Shown here piece by piece: positions 1-9,671 of a stretch of 64,000 bases of DNA (the first letter of the stretch is position 1; each line of letters opens with the position of its first letter). The notes below the pieces were generated by a model. It was not told the origin of the DNA. It made no database searches and saw only the letters and a list, made by a program, of their open reading frames with translations. The stretch lies in assembly GCA_039707465.1 (NCBI GenBank), contig CM077648.1, positions 28,585,119-28,649,118 on the forward strand, read 5' to 3'. Position numbers and translations under genes: made by a program. This DNA comes from Rhabdophis nuchalis (lineage: Eukaryota; Chordata; Lepidosauria; Squamata; Natricidae).

Positions 1-748
1 CCGACGGTTTAAGTCCGAATTGCGCTCTTCTTCCCCTGAAGAAAATGCACCTCTGGGTGACATTTCCTGGTCCTTAAACGTGGGTCAAGCCTCCCGCCGC
101 CCACGTTGCTCGTCGATTGCCGCCGTTCGAACGGACGTCCGAATGCAAAAGCCACCCACGCTGCCCAAGGGCCAATTTCGTCATCGGCGGTTCTCCCCAG
201 GATCATGTGTCCCTTCCACTTTACAGAGAGGCGGGTGGGGTGGGGGGGAAACCCGCGTCAAAACCCTGCTCCGGACAAGACCGGCCGCTGCAAGAGCTGA
301 CAGCCCGTAAGAAAGCGGAGAGGAGAGCGGGAAGATCTGCCAGGAGTGGATCGCACACGAGACACACACACACACACAAACACGCCCTGCCGCCCGGGCT
401 GAACTTTACGCGTCAATAAACGCGGCAGCAGCTCCCGGTCGGCAGCTTCACGCCGAGCAAAAGGGGCGAAAAGCAGCCGACCTTTCCCCCGAGTATTCGC
501 GTTCCCCTCCGTCCGCCCGGCTCGGGCTCCCGCACCTCAGGCTGCCGGCCCCGAAGGAAGCCAGGAGGCGCCGTTGAAGAGCGCGCTGTCCCCTCCGCGA
601 GGGGCGACGCAGGGGCAAGGCTCGACCCAGGGCAGCTCCCCGGCGGGCGCGCCATTCCTCTCCCAGCTGTCAAAGCTCCTTCTTCCCCCCCCCCCCCCCC
701 CCCGCCCCAAAGCAAGGCGAGTCCCTCGGCGGGCTTTCGGCCACTTAC
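1..748 (-). other. CAMK2D: Start of CAMK2D intron 1, within CpG island
   Basis: This is the intron sequence downstream of CAMK2D exon 1, read on the minus strand from the GTAAGT donor at 743-748 to the window edge. It is GC- and CpG-rich and holds simple repeats: a 19-base C run at 685-703 and a CA run near 362-379. No further CAMK2D exon is visible. The open frames here are low-complexity shadows rich in Pro, Gly, Ser and Arg. Confidence 0.8.
685..703. repeat. C19 homopolymer (G-run in CAMK2D pre-mRNA)
   Basis: Nineteen consecutive C are followed by GCCCC. On the transcribed minus strand this becomes a G-rich stretch starting about 45 nt downstream of the exon 1 splice donor. Length is likely polymorphic. 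Confidence 0.95.
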
Positions 749-813
749 TTCCCAAGCTCCTCAAAGAGCTGATACTCGTCGGTAAACCTGGTGCAGGTTG
801 CGGTGGAAGCCAT
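749..813 (-). CDS. CAMK2D: CaM kinase II delta, coding exon 1
   Basis: The exon encodes the N-terminus of the delta chain of Ca2+/calmodulin-dependent protein kinase II, a cytosolic multisubunit Ser/Thr kinase. On the minus strand ATG (813-811) opens a 21-codon frame reading MASTATC, then [14 protein letters not shown], plus two bases (AA) of a Lys codon completed by the next exon. It is followed directly by the consensus donor GTAAGT (748-743). Start context is strong, with A at -3 and G at +4. From family knowledge, the MAST opening with [12 protein letters not shown] fits the delta isoform better than alpha (MATITC), beta (QLYEEL) or gamma (TDDYQL). The neighbouring ARSJ gene agrees. Residue 5 is Ala where I recall Thr in human. 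The kinase glycine loop begins in the next exon, outside the window. Confidence 0.93.
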
Positions 814-2290
814 CCTCTCGGTCCGGCTCTGGCAGCCCCCTTGACGCTTCCGAGGGAAGGAGAGAGGACGGCGGAGGGAAGGTGGATTCAAGCGAAGGGG
901 GAGGCGGTCAGGACGGAAGAGGGGAGGGCAAAGGCGCTTCTATCTTCTCCTCCTCCTCCGCCTCCTTCTTTTCCTCAGGGCGAGTCTCTGTCACGCTCCT
1001 TCTTGGCAGCTTCCTGAGACTTTTCCGGCTGGCTTGTTTGTTTGGGAGGCGAGCCGGAGGGGAGGCAGAGGCGGGCTTCTTCGCGAACTTCCCTCGGGGT
1101 GTGTGTGTGTGTGTGGTGGTGGGGTTTTCTCTCTCTCGCTCTCTCTGTCAGCGCGCACGCTTCGGGGGTCTCTCCGGGAAGAGCCGTGGCTACGTTTCCA
1201 TCCAAAATGGAAACCCGGAGCCGCCGAGAAAAGACTGGCGTTTTACGCGGGGGAAGCAGCAGCCGCAGCCCTCGGGCGGCTTTAACACCAGGGGATGGGA
1301 CGAAGCAGAGGCGGGGGAGGATGGCAGCCTTGCCCCTGGCTGTTTCGGGTAACCTCCGAAGCCGCCCCCCTGTCAAGACCGCCTCTTTCTGCCGGGAGTC
1401 CCCCGAAGCGCCCGTTTCCCGAGGGCTGCCTCGCCAGCGGCGCCTCCGGGGACTCTCGCGCTCGATCCAAGGCAAGGGGGGAAGCCCGAGCGGCAAGCTC
1501 GTCTTCTCGCTCTCCAAGCAGCCGTCGCCTTGGCGGGTCTGGCGGCCGCTTCCTCTCCTTCTCTCTCTATACCACACCTCCCTCTAGCGACGGGTGGACG
1601 AGCGCCGTTGCCGGGCTGGACGAGAGCGGAGCAAAGCAGCCGCCGAGCTTCCCGGCTTTCCCTTTAGGTCTCTCTCTATACCGACTGCGGAATGTGGAGT
1701 CCTATAGGTTTTTTTGTGGCGAGTTCCAGGAGCGCCCCCTCCCTCCTTCCCTCCCTCCCTGATTCTTTGTTCCGAGGCGTGGGAATGAGCGAACGTGTGA
1801 GCGGGTTGTTTTTTTTTGCCAAGCAGATCGCCTACAAGGAAAGACTTGGCAATAACGGGGGCCGGCTAAAGAACCACCGCCGGGCCAATGCAATCCTTTT
1901 GCAGGGCTTCGGCTTTACGAAACGACTTTCAGCCGCCACCCCCACTCCCAAATCGCCCGGCTTGGGAAAGCAGGCGACGATCCCAAGCGGGTTCCACTCC
2001 CAGGCGGTAGGAGGGGAAGCGTCCCCGCCCCTCCCCTTTCCTCTCCTCCGCGTTCCACTCCTCGGCGTCACAATCGACGCCAGGCCTCGTGCGCTCCACC
2101 CGGCCACTCTCCGCTCGGAAGCGAAAAAAGGGAGGAGAGCAGAAGAGAGCAGCGCCGCTTCCCCGGTTCTCGCGAGACAGCCCAGCCTATTTTTATGGAG
2201 CGGGGGGGTGGGGGTGGCGGTTGGCTTGGCTTGAGCTGGGAACGAAGAGGAAGGAGGATGCGCGGCTGGAGGCGATCTTGGTTACCTGGG
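814..2290 (-). promoter_or_regulatory. CAMK2D: CAMK2D CpG-island promoter and 5'UTR region
   Basis: The sequence upstream of the CAMK2D ATG stays GC- and CpG-rich for about 1.5 kb, then drops sharply to AT-rich sequence near 2300. It contains GC-box-like runs (around 2026-2036), a TCTCGCGAGA palindrome at 2168-2177, CCT repeats around 943-966 and a GT run near 1100-1117. No convincing TATA box at a fixed distance is seen, as expected for a CpG-island promoter. The transcription start cannot be placed from sequence alone, so 5'UTR and promoter are not separated here. Confidence 0.75.
2168..2177. promoter_or_regulatory. TCTCGCGAGA palindrome (Kaiso/ZBTB33-type motif)
   Basis: A perfect 10-bp palindrome identical to the core-promoter motif linked with ZBTB33 (Kaiso) and TATA-less CpG-island promoters. 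It lies in the distal part of the CAMK2D island. The motif is seen; its function is inferred. Confidence 0.6.
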
Positions 2291-2300
2291 CGCTGCATTT

Positions 2301-2322
2301 AAATAATAATAATAATAATAAT
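2301..2322. repeat. (AAT)n microsatellite
   Basis: About seven AAT units mark the edge of the CpG island. Confidence 0.9.
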
Positions 2323-2456
2323 TGGAAATCTTAATTTCCAAATAAAATAATAATTAAGTTCTGCATGATACTTTATAGGAATAAGAGCGTGTCGGGATAA
2401 GCACGTAGTCGGCACGGTACATTGTCACCCGCGGGGAAACCTCCCACTCGAAAGGA

Positions 2457-2516
2457 TTCCGAGTCACGTCCTTCAAGCTTACGAGTCACGTTCCGAGTCA
2501 CGTCCTTCAAGCTTAC
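2457..2516. repeat. 34-bp tandem duplication, 1.8 copies
   Basis: A unit beginning TTCCGAGTCACGTCCTTCAA starts at 2457 and again at 2491 with no mismatch over the 26 bases of the second copy. It lies just outside the CpG island. Confidence 0.9.
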
Positions 2517-2525
2517 ATTAGAAGG

Positions 2526-2558
2526 CTGTGTGTGATACCGGTACCGTATCACACACAG
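2526..2558. repeat. Perfect 13-bp inverted repeat
   Basis: Arms CTGTGTGTGATAC (2526-2538) and GTATCACACACAG (2546-2558) flank a 7-base spacer. They could form a cruciform or hairpin. It may be a short foldback element; no matching target duplication was found. Confidence 0.9.
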
Positions 2559-2581
2559 TGTGGTTTTAGACGCGACACGGT

Positions 2582-2661
2582 AAAAAAAAAAAAAAAAAAA
2601 AAACACCTTCGGCGTAATCCGTACAAACGAGGGTGCAGATAAATGGGGGGGGGGGGGGGGG
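2582..2661. repeat. A22 and G17 homopolymer runs
   Basis: A run of 22 A (2582-2603) is followed by a run of 17 G (2645-2661). The A run may be the tail of an old retroposed sequence, but no parent element is recognisable. Confidence 0.85.
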
Positions 2662-3387
2662 ATCCCTCGCTGAAGTCCATGGAAGCAAAGGACAAAAGGG
2701 GGATTGGAACCAAAATAGGGAATGCCGGTGTCCTTCCCTTTGTATATCGATTCGATTTGGGGTTACACGCCATTCTCTATTGGTCAGGCCGATTTAAGAT
2801 AACTGGCATGCTTTTTAAAGTTGCAATGTCTGCTCTTCGTTGAGGAAGCGGAGCCTCGGTCGAAGGTATTAATTCCACACTTCAGAAATTCCTCAGCCTC
2901 GCCCAGTTCATTCATTGTCTTTCCATCTGATCTCAATGTTTCCGAATAAGGAATATACTACTGGATTTACTTAATTTGTGGGAATTGCCTTTGATGATGA
3001 TTATGACTTACTGGAGCTAACAATGATTTTTTTAAAATCTATACTAAAATCTTCCTGTTTGTATCTCAGTACAGCTTGTGGATTTCATTCCTGTTGTTGT
3101 TGTTTGGGGGGGATGTTAAATATTTTCATGAATTATGGCAACTCTTCCTTCTGGCACCGAAGTCATTTTTTCCTGGAGCCTTTCATTGATAACATAGCAA
3201 GATCTTAAAATTTAAAAAAAATATTTTTTAGATTCTACTGTGGAAAGTTATCACCCATCCCTCTCCCAGAAAAATGAAATATCCTAGGAAATATTGAAAA
3301 GACAGAATATTACATCCCCATGTGAAAAAGGGACAAACATGTTTTAAAGACAAAATAGCTCCAGCTTCCTGCCCCCACCCCCTTTGT
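2662..3387. other. Intergenic, nothing recognised
   Basis: AT-rich sequence between the CAMK2D promoter and the LTR-like repeat. No coding potential or known repeat is seen. Confidence 0.5.
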
Positions 3388-3791
3388 TAATGAGCCATTA
3401 AAGCCTGAGCTAGTCCACTTTACATAATAAAGGTAATATCAGCTTTTCACAGAAACTCACCACATGGCATCTGACAACTCAACCAAACTTGGGATTCAAA
3501 ATATAGCCTGCATGGCCCCATGGAAGTCTGACAACCAATCAGAATACATTTCTTACACAGGAACAGGAAACAGAGAGGTGAGGCTGAACAGGTTATAAAA
3601 AGTCTAGCAAGCCCCTTCCTCCACCCTTTTCTTCTTCTCCACCAACATTGAAGCATGTGATCATCTTTTCTGTTCAGGACTCAAGTCATGTGGTCCTGTC
3701 CACCATTAAATCATCTTTCCAAGCAGCCTCCATGTCTCCAGTGTCTTTTTTCACACTTGGAGCCAAACCCAAAAGGACATTTCTTTCAACA
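3388..3791 (+). mobile_element. Solo-LTR-like repeat, copy 1
   Basis: It shares collinear sequence with 47976-48358: CCACATGGCA near the left, TTTCTTACACAGGAACAGGA in the middle, and a common 3' end CTTTCAACA. The order of signals resembles a retroviral-type LTR: a TATAAAAAG box near 3595, an ATTAAA polyadenylation signal near 3704, then a pyrimidine-rich 3' part. No internal coding region or second LTR is adjacent, so it would be a solo LTR. The left edge is approximate and no clean target duplication was found. Confidence 0.5.
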
Positions 3792-4254
3792 CTACAATGG
3801 GTTCAAATAAAGCCAATGATCTCAAGCTTATCAGGTCAAGCTTATAGATATCAAGGGAAGGAACGCTTTAATTACAGAAACAGACAAAAATAACAGCAAT
3901 AAATATAAAATTATAAGAAAACTTCCATTTCAGCGCAATGTGCTGTAATTTTATTGTTTCAAGAGTGTGTACATTTTATACAGGACTTATTTTTAGAATG
4001 TAATGACAGAATGAAAGCATTATGAGACTAATCATCAACTTAATCATGATTTTAGGGCTTGTATGAGACATTGTTTAATATTGTGGTATTCTATGTGCGT
4101 TTATAATTAAAATATAGGAAAATAAGATATTGCAAACCATTAAGCTGCTGCCTTATTTGACCATGACTTTTGAATAAATTGTGTTAATTGGCAAAGGACA
4201 TTCAGATTTATTATAATTTTATTTTGCAAATGTTCTGTCTCCTCTTAGTCATTA
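3792..4254. other. Intergenic, AT-rich, nothing recognised
   Basis: No gene or family-level repeat could be supported. Confidence 0.45.
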
Positions 4255-4746
4255 GTACAAATGGTTACCAAAGGGAAGACACAATCCATAACACAACACA
4301 TCCTGGACATAAATTGTTTCAACTTCTACCCTTAAAACGATGCTATAGGGCACTACACATCAGAACAACTAGACATAAGGACAGTTTTTTCCCCAAATGC
4401 CATCACTCTGCTAAACAACTAAACAACTAATTCCCACAACACTGTCAAATTAATACTGATACTGTATTACTATTATTATTCTTATCCTTCCCAGTACCTA
4501 TTTCTTCCCACTTATGACTCTAACCATGTTGTTTGTATCTTTACAATTTATATTGTTTTATTTGTTTCCTAGTATGATTTGATAGCTTATTAGCAACCTA
4601 TGACTATCACTAAATGTTGCATCTTATGATTCCTGATGAATGCATTCTATTTTATTTTTCTTTATGTACGGTGAGAGCATGTGCACCAAAGACAAATTCC
4701 TTGTGTGTCCAATCACACTTGGCCAATAAAGAATTCTATATTTTAA
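4255..4746 (+). mobile_element. LINE 3' end, CR1/Rex-like, degenerate
   Basis: The 5' part encodes a short RT C-terminal remnant (LKRCYRALHIRTTRHKDSFF). It is followed by a non-coding tail ending with GTGTGTCCAATCACACTTGG and CCAATAAAGAATTCTATA. This tail type is abundant in snakes in my recollection; the exact clade is uncertain. The copy is 5'-truncated and the coding part is broken. Confidence 0.6.
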
Positions 4747-5579
4747 AAAAAATGTTCAGAAAGCAAACCTTTGCCAGCAAAGTTTTTAGCAACATCTACC
4801 AGATTAAAGTTGATAAAACATATTTGCTAGATTTGTTTTTTATTTTTGAGTGGATTCAGCCAACTCCAGAGAGAATTTCAATAAAGTGTCTGATTGTTAG
4901 GATTGTGCAGTGTAAACAAATTAAAAAACTGTAGAAAAAATATCAATGAGATTCTGTTACAAAAAATAAACATAAAATGTTTACATACAATAATAAAGTC
5001 CCCAAAACCCTGAGAATAGTTGTGGAATGAAATACCTTCTGCTAAAAGATCTGTTCTCTTATCTGAGGATGGTAGTAGAATATAATGTGAATGAGATGAA
5101 ATGCTTTGAAATATCTCAAAGAAAGTTTGGCAGTGGGTAAGTGGAGAAGCATTTTAAATGCCTCCTCAATGTCCTCACATCTTTACTTCTCACTGTAGTT
5201 TAAAATGAAACAACATCATTGTCATCATAATTCAGTGTTGACTGCTAAAATGCAATGCTGCAAATAACCTCAGTTCTCAGAATACTGTAATTAAAACATC
5301 CGATTTTTAAAGTATGTATCCAGAATGAATCCCTCCAAATTAACGATTTGTGTATTTTATGTGTTTTATAATTAAGCACCAAACTTTTATCTCGGCTTTA
5401 TTTTTATAAAGTTCGATTAGAGACTTGTGTCTGCAAATATAGCTGCAGGAAGCTGAGTGCGGGGACAAGCCAGTGTTATCTTCTTTTTTTGAAAGTGGAA
5501 TACAAGAATAACCCGAAAGAAATGACCCGACCATGGGCATGTTCTCCCCCCCCACACTCTTTATATAGAGGCGCAACTC
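4747..5579. other. Intergenic, nothing recognised
   Basis: AT-rich sequence up to the approximate 5' edge of the L1 element. No supported feature. Confidence 0.45.
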
Positions 5580-5744
5580 GAATGAGGATGTGGGGGGTGA
5601 AGATTAATTGTTATTTGTTGTTGTTGTGTTTTAAGTTTGTCTTTGTTGTGTCTTATGTCTTTTTTTTGTATGTTATTTTTGTTTGGTGTTGGGTGGGCAC
5701 GTAAAGGAAGAGAAGGGGCTAGGATAATAAAAGTTACCGCGTAA

Positions 5745-6809
5745 ATGCGGTTTATAAAAATAATGACATGGAACGTGAAGGGCACAGGTAGCCAAATAAA
5801 GAGGAGGAGATTGGAGCTTAAAATTAAAAGGGACTTACCAGACATATTATTTTTGCAGGAAACTCATCAAAAATCTGAGGATTTCAATAGAATGAATATA
5901 AAGGGTATGCAAGTTTATGAAAAATCTTTCGGAACCTCCAAAGCTAGAGGAGTGGCAACATTGATATCAAATAGGGTATATTTTGAAAAAAAACAAGTAA
6001 TTAGAGACGAGGAAGGAAGATATTTAATAATTATAGGGAATATTAACGAACAAAAAGTGACACTGGTTAATTTATATCTACCAAATGGAAAACAAAAGGG
6101 ATTCCTTGATAAAATAACTAAGATTTTGGAAACTGAAAGTGTAGGGAAAGTGATTGTGGCGGGGGATTTTAACATGATTAGAGATAAAATAGATAGCACT
6201 AACCCCACCCGCTTTAGAGAAACAAATAAAGGGGAAATTTTAAATAAATGGATGTTTCGAAATAGTGTGGTAGATGTTTGGAGGGAGTTGAAAGGTACTG
6301 AAAGGGTGTACACTTTTTGCTCTAAGGTATATAATACATATTCAAGAATTGATTATATTTTTGTCTCTAAAGACCTGTTGAATAATATAGATAGAATAGA
6401 TGTGGGAGTTTTCAAGGACTCCGACCATGCAGAAGTTACGATGGATATAGATTTTAATTTTAGAAAAAAAGAAAGAGGTTGGAGATATGATGGAAAATTG
6501 TTTAAAAAGGAGGAAGATAAAACATGGATTCTTAAAAAATGGGAGGAAAGTTGGAGATTCAACGATAATGGAGAGGTTAAATTTGAAACTGTTTGGGACA
6601 TGATGAAAGCAGTATTTAGAGGAGAAAGTATTAAGTTGTCAAGTAGGAAATACAGAGAATATAGAAGTAAAATGGAACAGGATACAAGACAGATTAAGGT
6701 ATTGGAGAACCAATTTTTACTTACAAAGGATAGAAAATGTTTGGAAGAATTGAATTTACTAAAAACTAAACTGATAGAAGAAGATATAGAATTGGTTAAA
6801 AAAAAATAA
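5745..6809 (+). CDS. L1 ORF2, endonuclease part (5' fragment)
   Basis: This 354-residue frame is the apurinic-like endonuclease domain of a LINE-1 ORF2 protein, which nicks target DNA to start reverse transcription. Visible catalytic motifs in order: N10 in MTWNVKG, E39 in FLQETHQ, GDFN at 140-143, RIDYIFVS at 201-208 and SDH at 226-228. The frame ends at TAA 6807-6809 directly after a run of nine A (6798-6806). In another frame the sequence continues as RYLNRDFFEFSNKNSRLLAR into the RT frame. The stop therefore reflects a one-step frameshift and is not a natural terminus. Confidence 0.88.
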   Translation: MRFIKIMTWNVKGTGSQIKRRRLELKIKRDLPDILFLQETHQKSEDFNRMNIKGMQVYEKSFGTSKARGVATLISNRVYFEKKQVIRDEEGRYLIIIGNINEQKVTLVNLYLPNGKQKGFLDKITKILETESVGKVIVAGDFNMIRDKIDSTNPTRFRETNKGEILNKWMFRNSVVDVWRELKGTERVYTFCSKVYNTYSRIDYIFVSKDLLNNIDRIDVGVFKDSDHAEVTMDIDFNFRKKERGWRYDGKLFKKEEDKTWILKKWEESWRFNDNGEVKFETVWDMMKAVFRGESIKLSSRKYREYRSKMEQDTRQIKVLENQFLLTKDRKCLEELNLLKTKLIEEDIELVKKK

Positions 6810-6868
6810 GATATTTAAACAGGGATTTTTTTGAATTTAGTAATAAAAACTCTAGGTTATTAGCAAGG

Positions 6869-9529
6869 ATGGCGAAAAATAAAAGTGAAAAGAGAGAAAT
6901 CGGCTCCTTGATAGATGAAAAAGGTATAAGATGTTATAAGAGACTGGAGAAATGTGAAGTAGTTAGGAAGTTTTTTCAAAAATTATACTCAAAGAAATCA
7001 ATTGATTTGGGAAAATTGAAAAATCATCTTGAAAAGTATGTTGTGAAAATAGATCAAACATACAAGGACTTGATGGAAGGAGATATTACATATGATGAGA
7101 TTAACGAAATAATACAAGGGATAAAATTAGGGAAGACTCCAGGTGAAGATGGGTTACCTGCTGAATTTTATAAAGATTTTAAAGAAATAATAATACCAAA
7201 ATTGCAAAAATTATTTAATGGAATTTTACACGGTGGAGAAGTCCCGATGTCATGGAATAGAACGGTAATAACTATAATTCCTAAACCTGATAAAGATTTG
7301 GAGAGGATCGAGTCCTATCGACCCATTTCTTTAATTAACCAGGATGCTAAAATATTTACTGCCATTATAAGTAATAGGTTAAATAGATTTATAGATAAGT
7401 ATATAAGTTATAATCAGGTAGGTTTTGTTAAAGGTAGATATATGAGTGATATAATTAGAAGAGTATTAAATATTATACATGTAGCTGAGAGTAATGGGGA
7501 TAAAATAGGTATAGTATCACTAGATATTTTTAAAGCCTTTGAGTCTGTACAATGGGAAACTATTAGGGTAATTATCGAGGCATTAGGCTTCGGTAATAGG
7601 TTTATACATGTTATTTCAAAATTGTATCAAAAAAGTAGTGCAAAAGTGAAGGTGAATGGGATAATGACGGGAGAGATTAAATTGGAAGCAGGTACGAGAC
7701 AGGGATGTCCCTTGTCCCCAACATTATTCTTATTGATTATGGAAGTTTTGACTAAATTGATAGAAAAAGATGAAGAAGTGGAAGGATACAAGGGATATAA
7801 GATAAATTTGTACGCGGATGATACCTTGATTATTTTGAAAGATATAGAGAAAGATTTGAAGAGGATAAATAAACATTTGAAAGAATTTGAAGAAATGACA
7901 GGTTTAAAGGTAAATTGGTCAAAATCTGAATTACTAATGAACAAAAATGATAAAGAGTGGGAGAGTATCCAAGAACAATTTGGGATAAGAATTAAAAATA
8001 CACTGAAATATTTGGGAATAACACTTTCACTTAAAGTTAGAGAATTGAAAAAAATTAATTATGATGTGATGTTGAATGAAATAGAGAAAAAGATAGATAA
8101 ATATAAAGAGATAAAGTTGTCTTGGTTTGGCAGAATTGCAATGTGTAAGATGATGCTGTTACCAAAGTTTAATTTTTTATTTGAGATGCTACCATTAAAT
8201 TTGACAGAGAAGGATATGGAAGGATATCAGAAGAAATTAGATAAATTCTGCAATGGTGGGAAAAGACCTAGATTAATGAAGAAAATGTGGTATCAAAATC
8301 AAAAGGAAGGTGGATTGGGAATTCCCAATCTACTTAATTATTATAGGGCCTATAATATTCGAACTGTAATAAAAATACTTAAAGGAGGAGACGGACATTG
8401 GGGAGATCTAGAGTTAAAGGATATTAAGAGATTTGGCCCTACATGGTTTTTAGATAAAATAAAAACAAAAAAGGCAATTAACAGTTATTGGTTAAAGGGA
8501 TTGAGTAAAATTTGGAATAAATTTGTTAAAATATTGATTCTGGATATATCCTTCTTGGGGAAGACACTTGGAAGTTGGCCGATTAAAACAAATATAAATC
8601 GAGATAAAGTAGTTGAGGATGAAAATATAGGAAGTATAGTAAATTGGTTAAGAGCATTAGAAATTGAGAGCAGAAAAAAAGAAATAATTGAAAAATTGGA
8701 GTTGAATTGGTTTGAAAAAATACAGGTAGAAAAATGGTCTATGGAAGTAAGAGGAACATGTAAAATAGGCAGAAGTAAAACTGAATTTGAAGGTTTAGTA
8801 TCTCAAATTATCAAGGATGAAATTGGGTTAAAGCGACTCGTTAGTAAGATATATAAGATTATAAACTTTGATGGAAATCCACAAATGGTAATGAAGACGA
8901 ATTGGGAGGAAGAATTTAAGATTAAAATATTAGACTCGGATTGGAATGTGAATTGGAAAAGTCGAATTATGAGGATTATGTCTATAAGGATTAAAGAGCA
9001 CAACTTTAAGGTTGTTTGGAAATGGTATTGGACTCCATTAAGGTTATCATTGATAGACAAAAAAATTAGTAATAAATGTTGGAGATGTAATATGGAAGTG
9101 GGAACTTATGAACATATGTGGTATAAATGTGAAAAAATTAAAAAGTTTTGGCAACAATTGGAGGAAATGATGTTTGAAATAATGAAGAAAAGAATAACTT
9201 TGAGATCAGAAACTATATTATTACTGATAATTAAGGAATTAGAATTAACAAAATATGAGAAAGAACTGATTAGAATTATGATTATAATGGGTAGAATTAT
9301 AATAGCAAGATACTGGAAAATAGAGGTAAATATTAAAATAGAAGAATGGTATTGTGAAATGTGGAAATTAGCCTTAAATGATAAAATGACTTGTGATATT
9401 AAATTCAGAGAGGGGGTCTATAAAAAAGACATTTTCTGGAAGACTTGGAACCCATTTGTGGACTATGCACTTGGAACTTTGGATGCCTCGACACCTGTAC
9501 CCAGGGAACGCGGATTTTGGAGATCTTAA
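6869..9529 (+). CDS. L1 ORF2, reverse transcriptase and C-terminal part
   Basis: This 886-residue frame begins at an internal Met; the open frame actually reaches back to about 6805. It holds the reverse transcriptase: RPISLINQDAKIF (about 151-163), motif A SLDIFKAFESV with D219, GTRQGCPLSP (275-284) and YADD (315-318). Further on is the L1-type cysteine motif C-x2-C-x8-H-x4-C in KCWRCNMEVGTYEHMWYKC (about 736-754). Together with the upstream endonuclease frame it spans about 1260 codons, close to the usual L1 ORF2 length. Motif A reads FES where FD plus a residue is usual, but the catalytic Asp is kept. No internal stop is present. It is inactive as it stands because of the frameshift upstream. 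Confidence 0.9.
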   Translation: MAKNKSEKREIGSLIDEKGIRCYKRLEKCEVVRKFFQKLYSKKSIDLGKLKNHLEKYVVKIDQTYKDLMEGDITYDEINEIIQGIKLGKTPGEDGLPAEFYKDFKEIIIPKLQKLFNGILHGGEVPMSWNRTVITIIPKPDKDLERIESYRPISLINQDAKIFTAIISNRLNRFIDKYISYNQVGFVKGRYMSDIIRRVLNIIHVAESNGDKIGIVSLDIFKAFESVQWETIRVIIEALGFGNRFIHVISKLYQKSSAKVKVNGIMTGEIKLEAGTRQGCPLSPTLFLLIMEVLTKLIEKDEEVEGYKGYKINLYADDTLIILKDIEKDLKRINKHLKEFEEMTGLKVNWSKSELLMNKNDKEWESIQEQFGIRIKNTLKYLGITLSLKVRELKKINYDVMLNEIEKKIDKYKEIKLSWFGRIAMCKMMLLPKFNFLFEMLPLNLTEKDMEGYQKKLDKFCNGGKRPRLMKKMWYQNQKEGGLGIPNLLNYYRAYNIRTVIKILKGGDGHWGDLELKDIKRFGPTWFLDKIKTKKAINSYWLKGLSKIWNKFVKILILDISFLGKTLGSWPIKTNINRDKVVEDENIGSIVNWLRALEIESRKKEIIEKLELNWFEKIQVEKWSMEVRGTCKIGRSKTEFEGLVSQIIKDEIGLKRLVSKIYKIINFDGNPQMVMKTNWEEEFKIKILDSDWNVNWKSRIMRIMSIRIKEHNFKVVWKWYWTPLRLSLIDKKISNKCWRCNMEVGTYEHMWYKCEKIKKFWQQLEEMMFEIMKKRITLRSETILLLIIKELELTKYEKELIRIMIIMGRIIIARYWKIEVNIKIEEWYCEMWKLALNDKMTCDIKFREGVYKKDIFWKTWNPFVDYALGTLDASTPVPRERGFWRS

Positions 9530-9671
9530 AGACAATTGAAGATATCCAAAGAACCAACTCTTCCTTTCGTTTTGTATAGCACCGGGTGGACTATTGTTAA
9601 AAAAAAAGTAAATTTTATGTGTAGATGTATAATTTGTGGAAAATTATAATAAAAATAATAATTTTTTTTAA

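Larger units (their letters stand above)
5580..9668 (+). mobile_element. L1-clade LINE, lacking ORF1, near-complete ORF2
   Basis: A T-rich segment (about 5600-5740) precedes ORF2, which spans 5745-9529. A short 3'UTR and an A-rich end (9650-9676) follow. The sense strand is A-rich, as in vertebrate L1. No ORF1 is seen upstream, so the copy is 5'-truncated near the inter-ORF region or just beyond it. ORF2 is interrupted only by one frameshift in an A9 run, which suggests a fairly recent insertion. The 5' edge is approximate and I could not find a target duplication. A SINE fragment abuts the 3' end. Confidence 0.85.

Noticed and set aside
2186..2198. CCTATTTTTATGG as a MEF2 or CArG site in the CAMK2D promoter
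   Set aside because: It resembles both but fits neither consensus exactly. With no spacing or conservation information it is not listed as a site.
20..2334. Many frames of 60-200 residues in the CpG island
   Set aside because: High GC removes stop codons. Only the short CAMK2D exon has recognisable protein sequence and a splice donor.
5701..5714. TAAAGGAAGAGAAGG as the left target duplication of the 5.6-kb L1
   Set aside because: It shares only about eight bases (AAAGGAAG) with the sequence after the L1 tail and lies inside what looks like the L1 inter-ORF region. It is probably coincidence.
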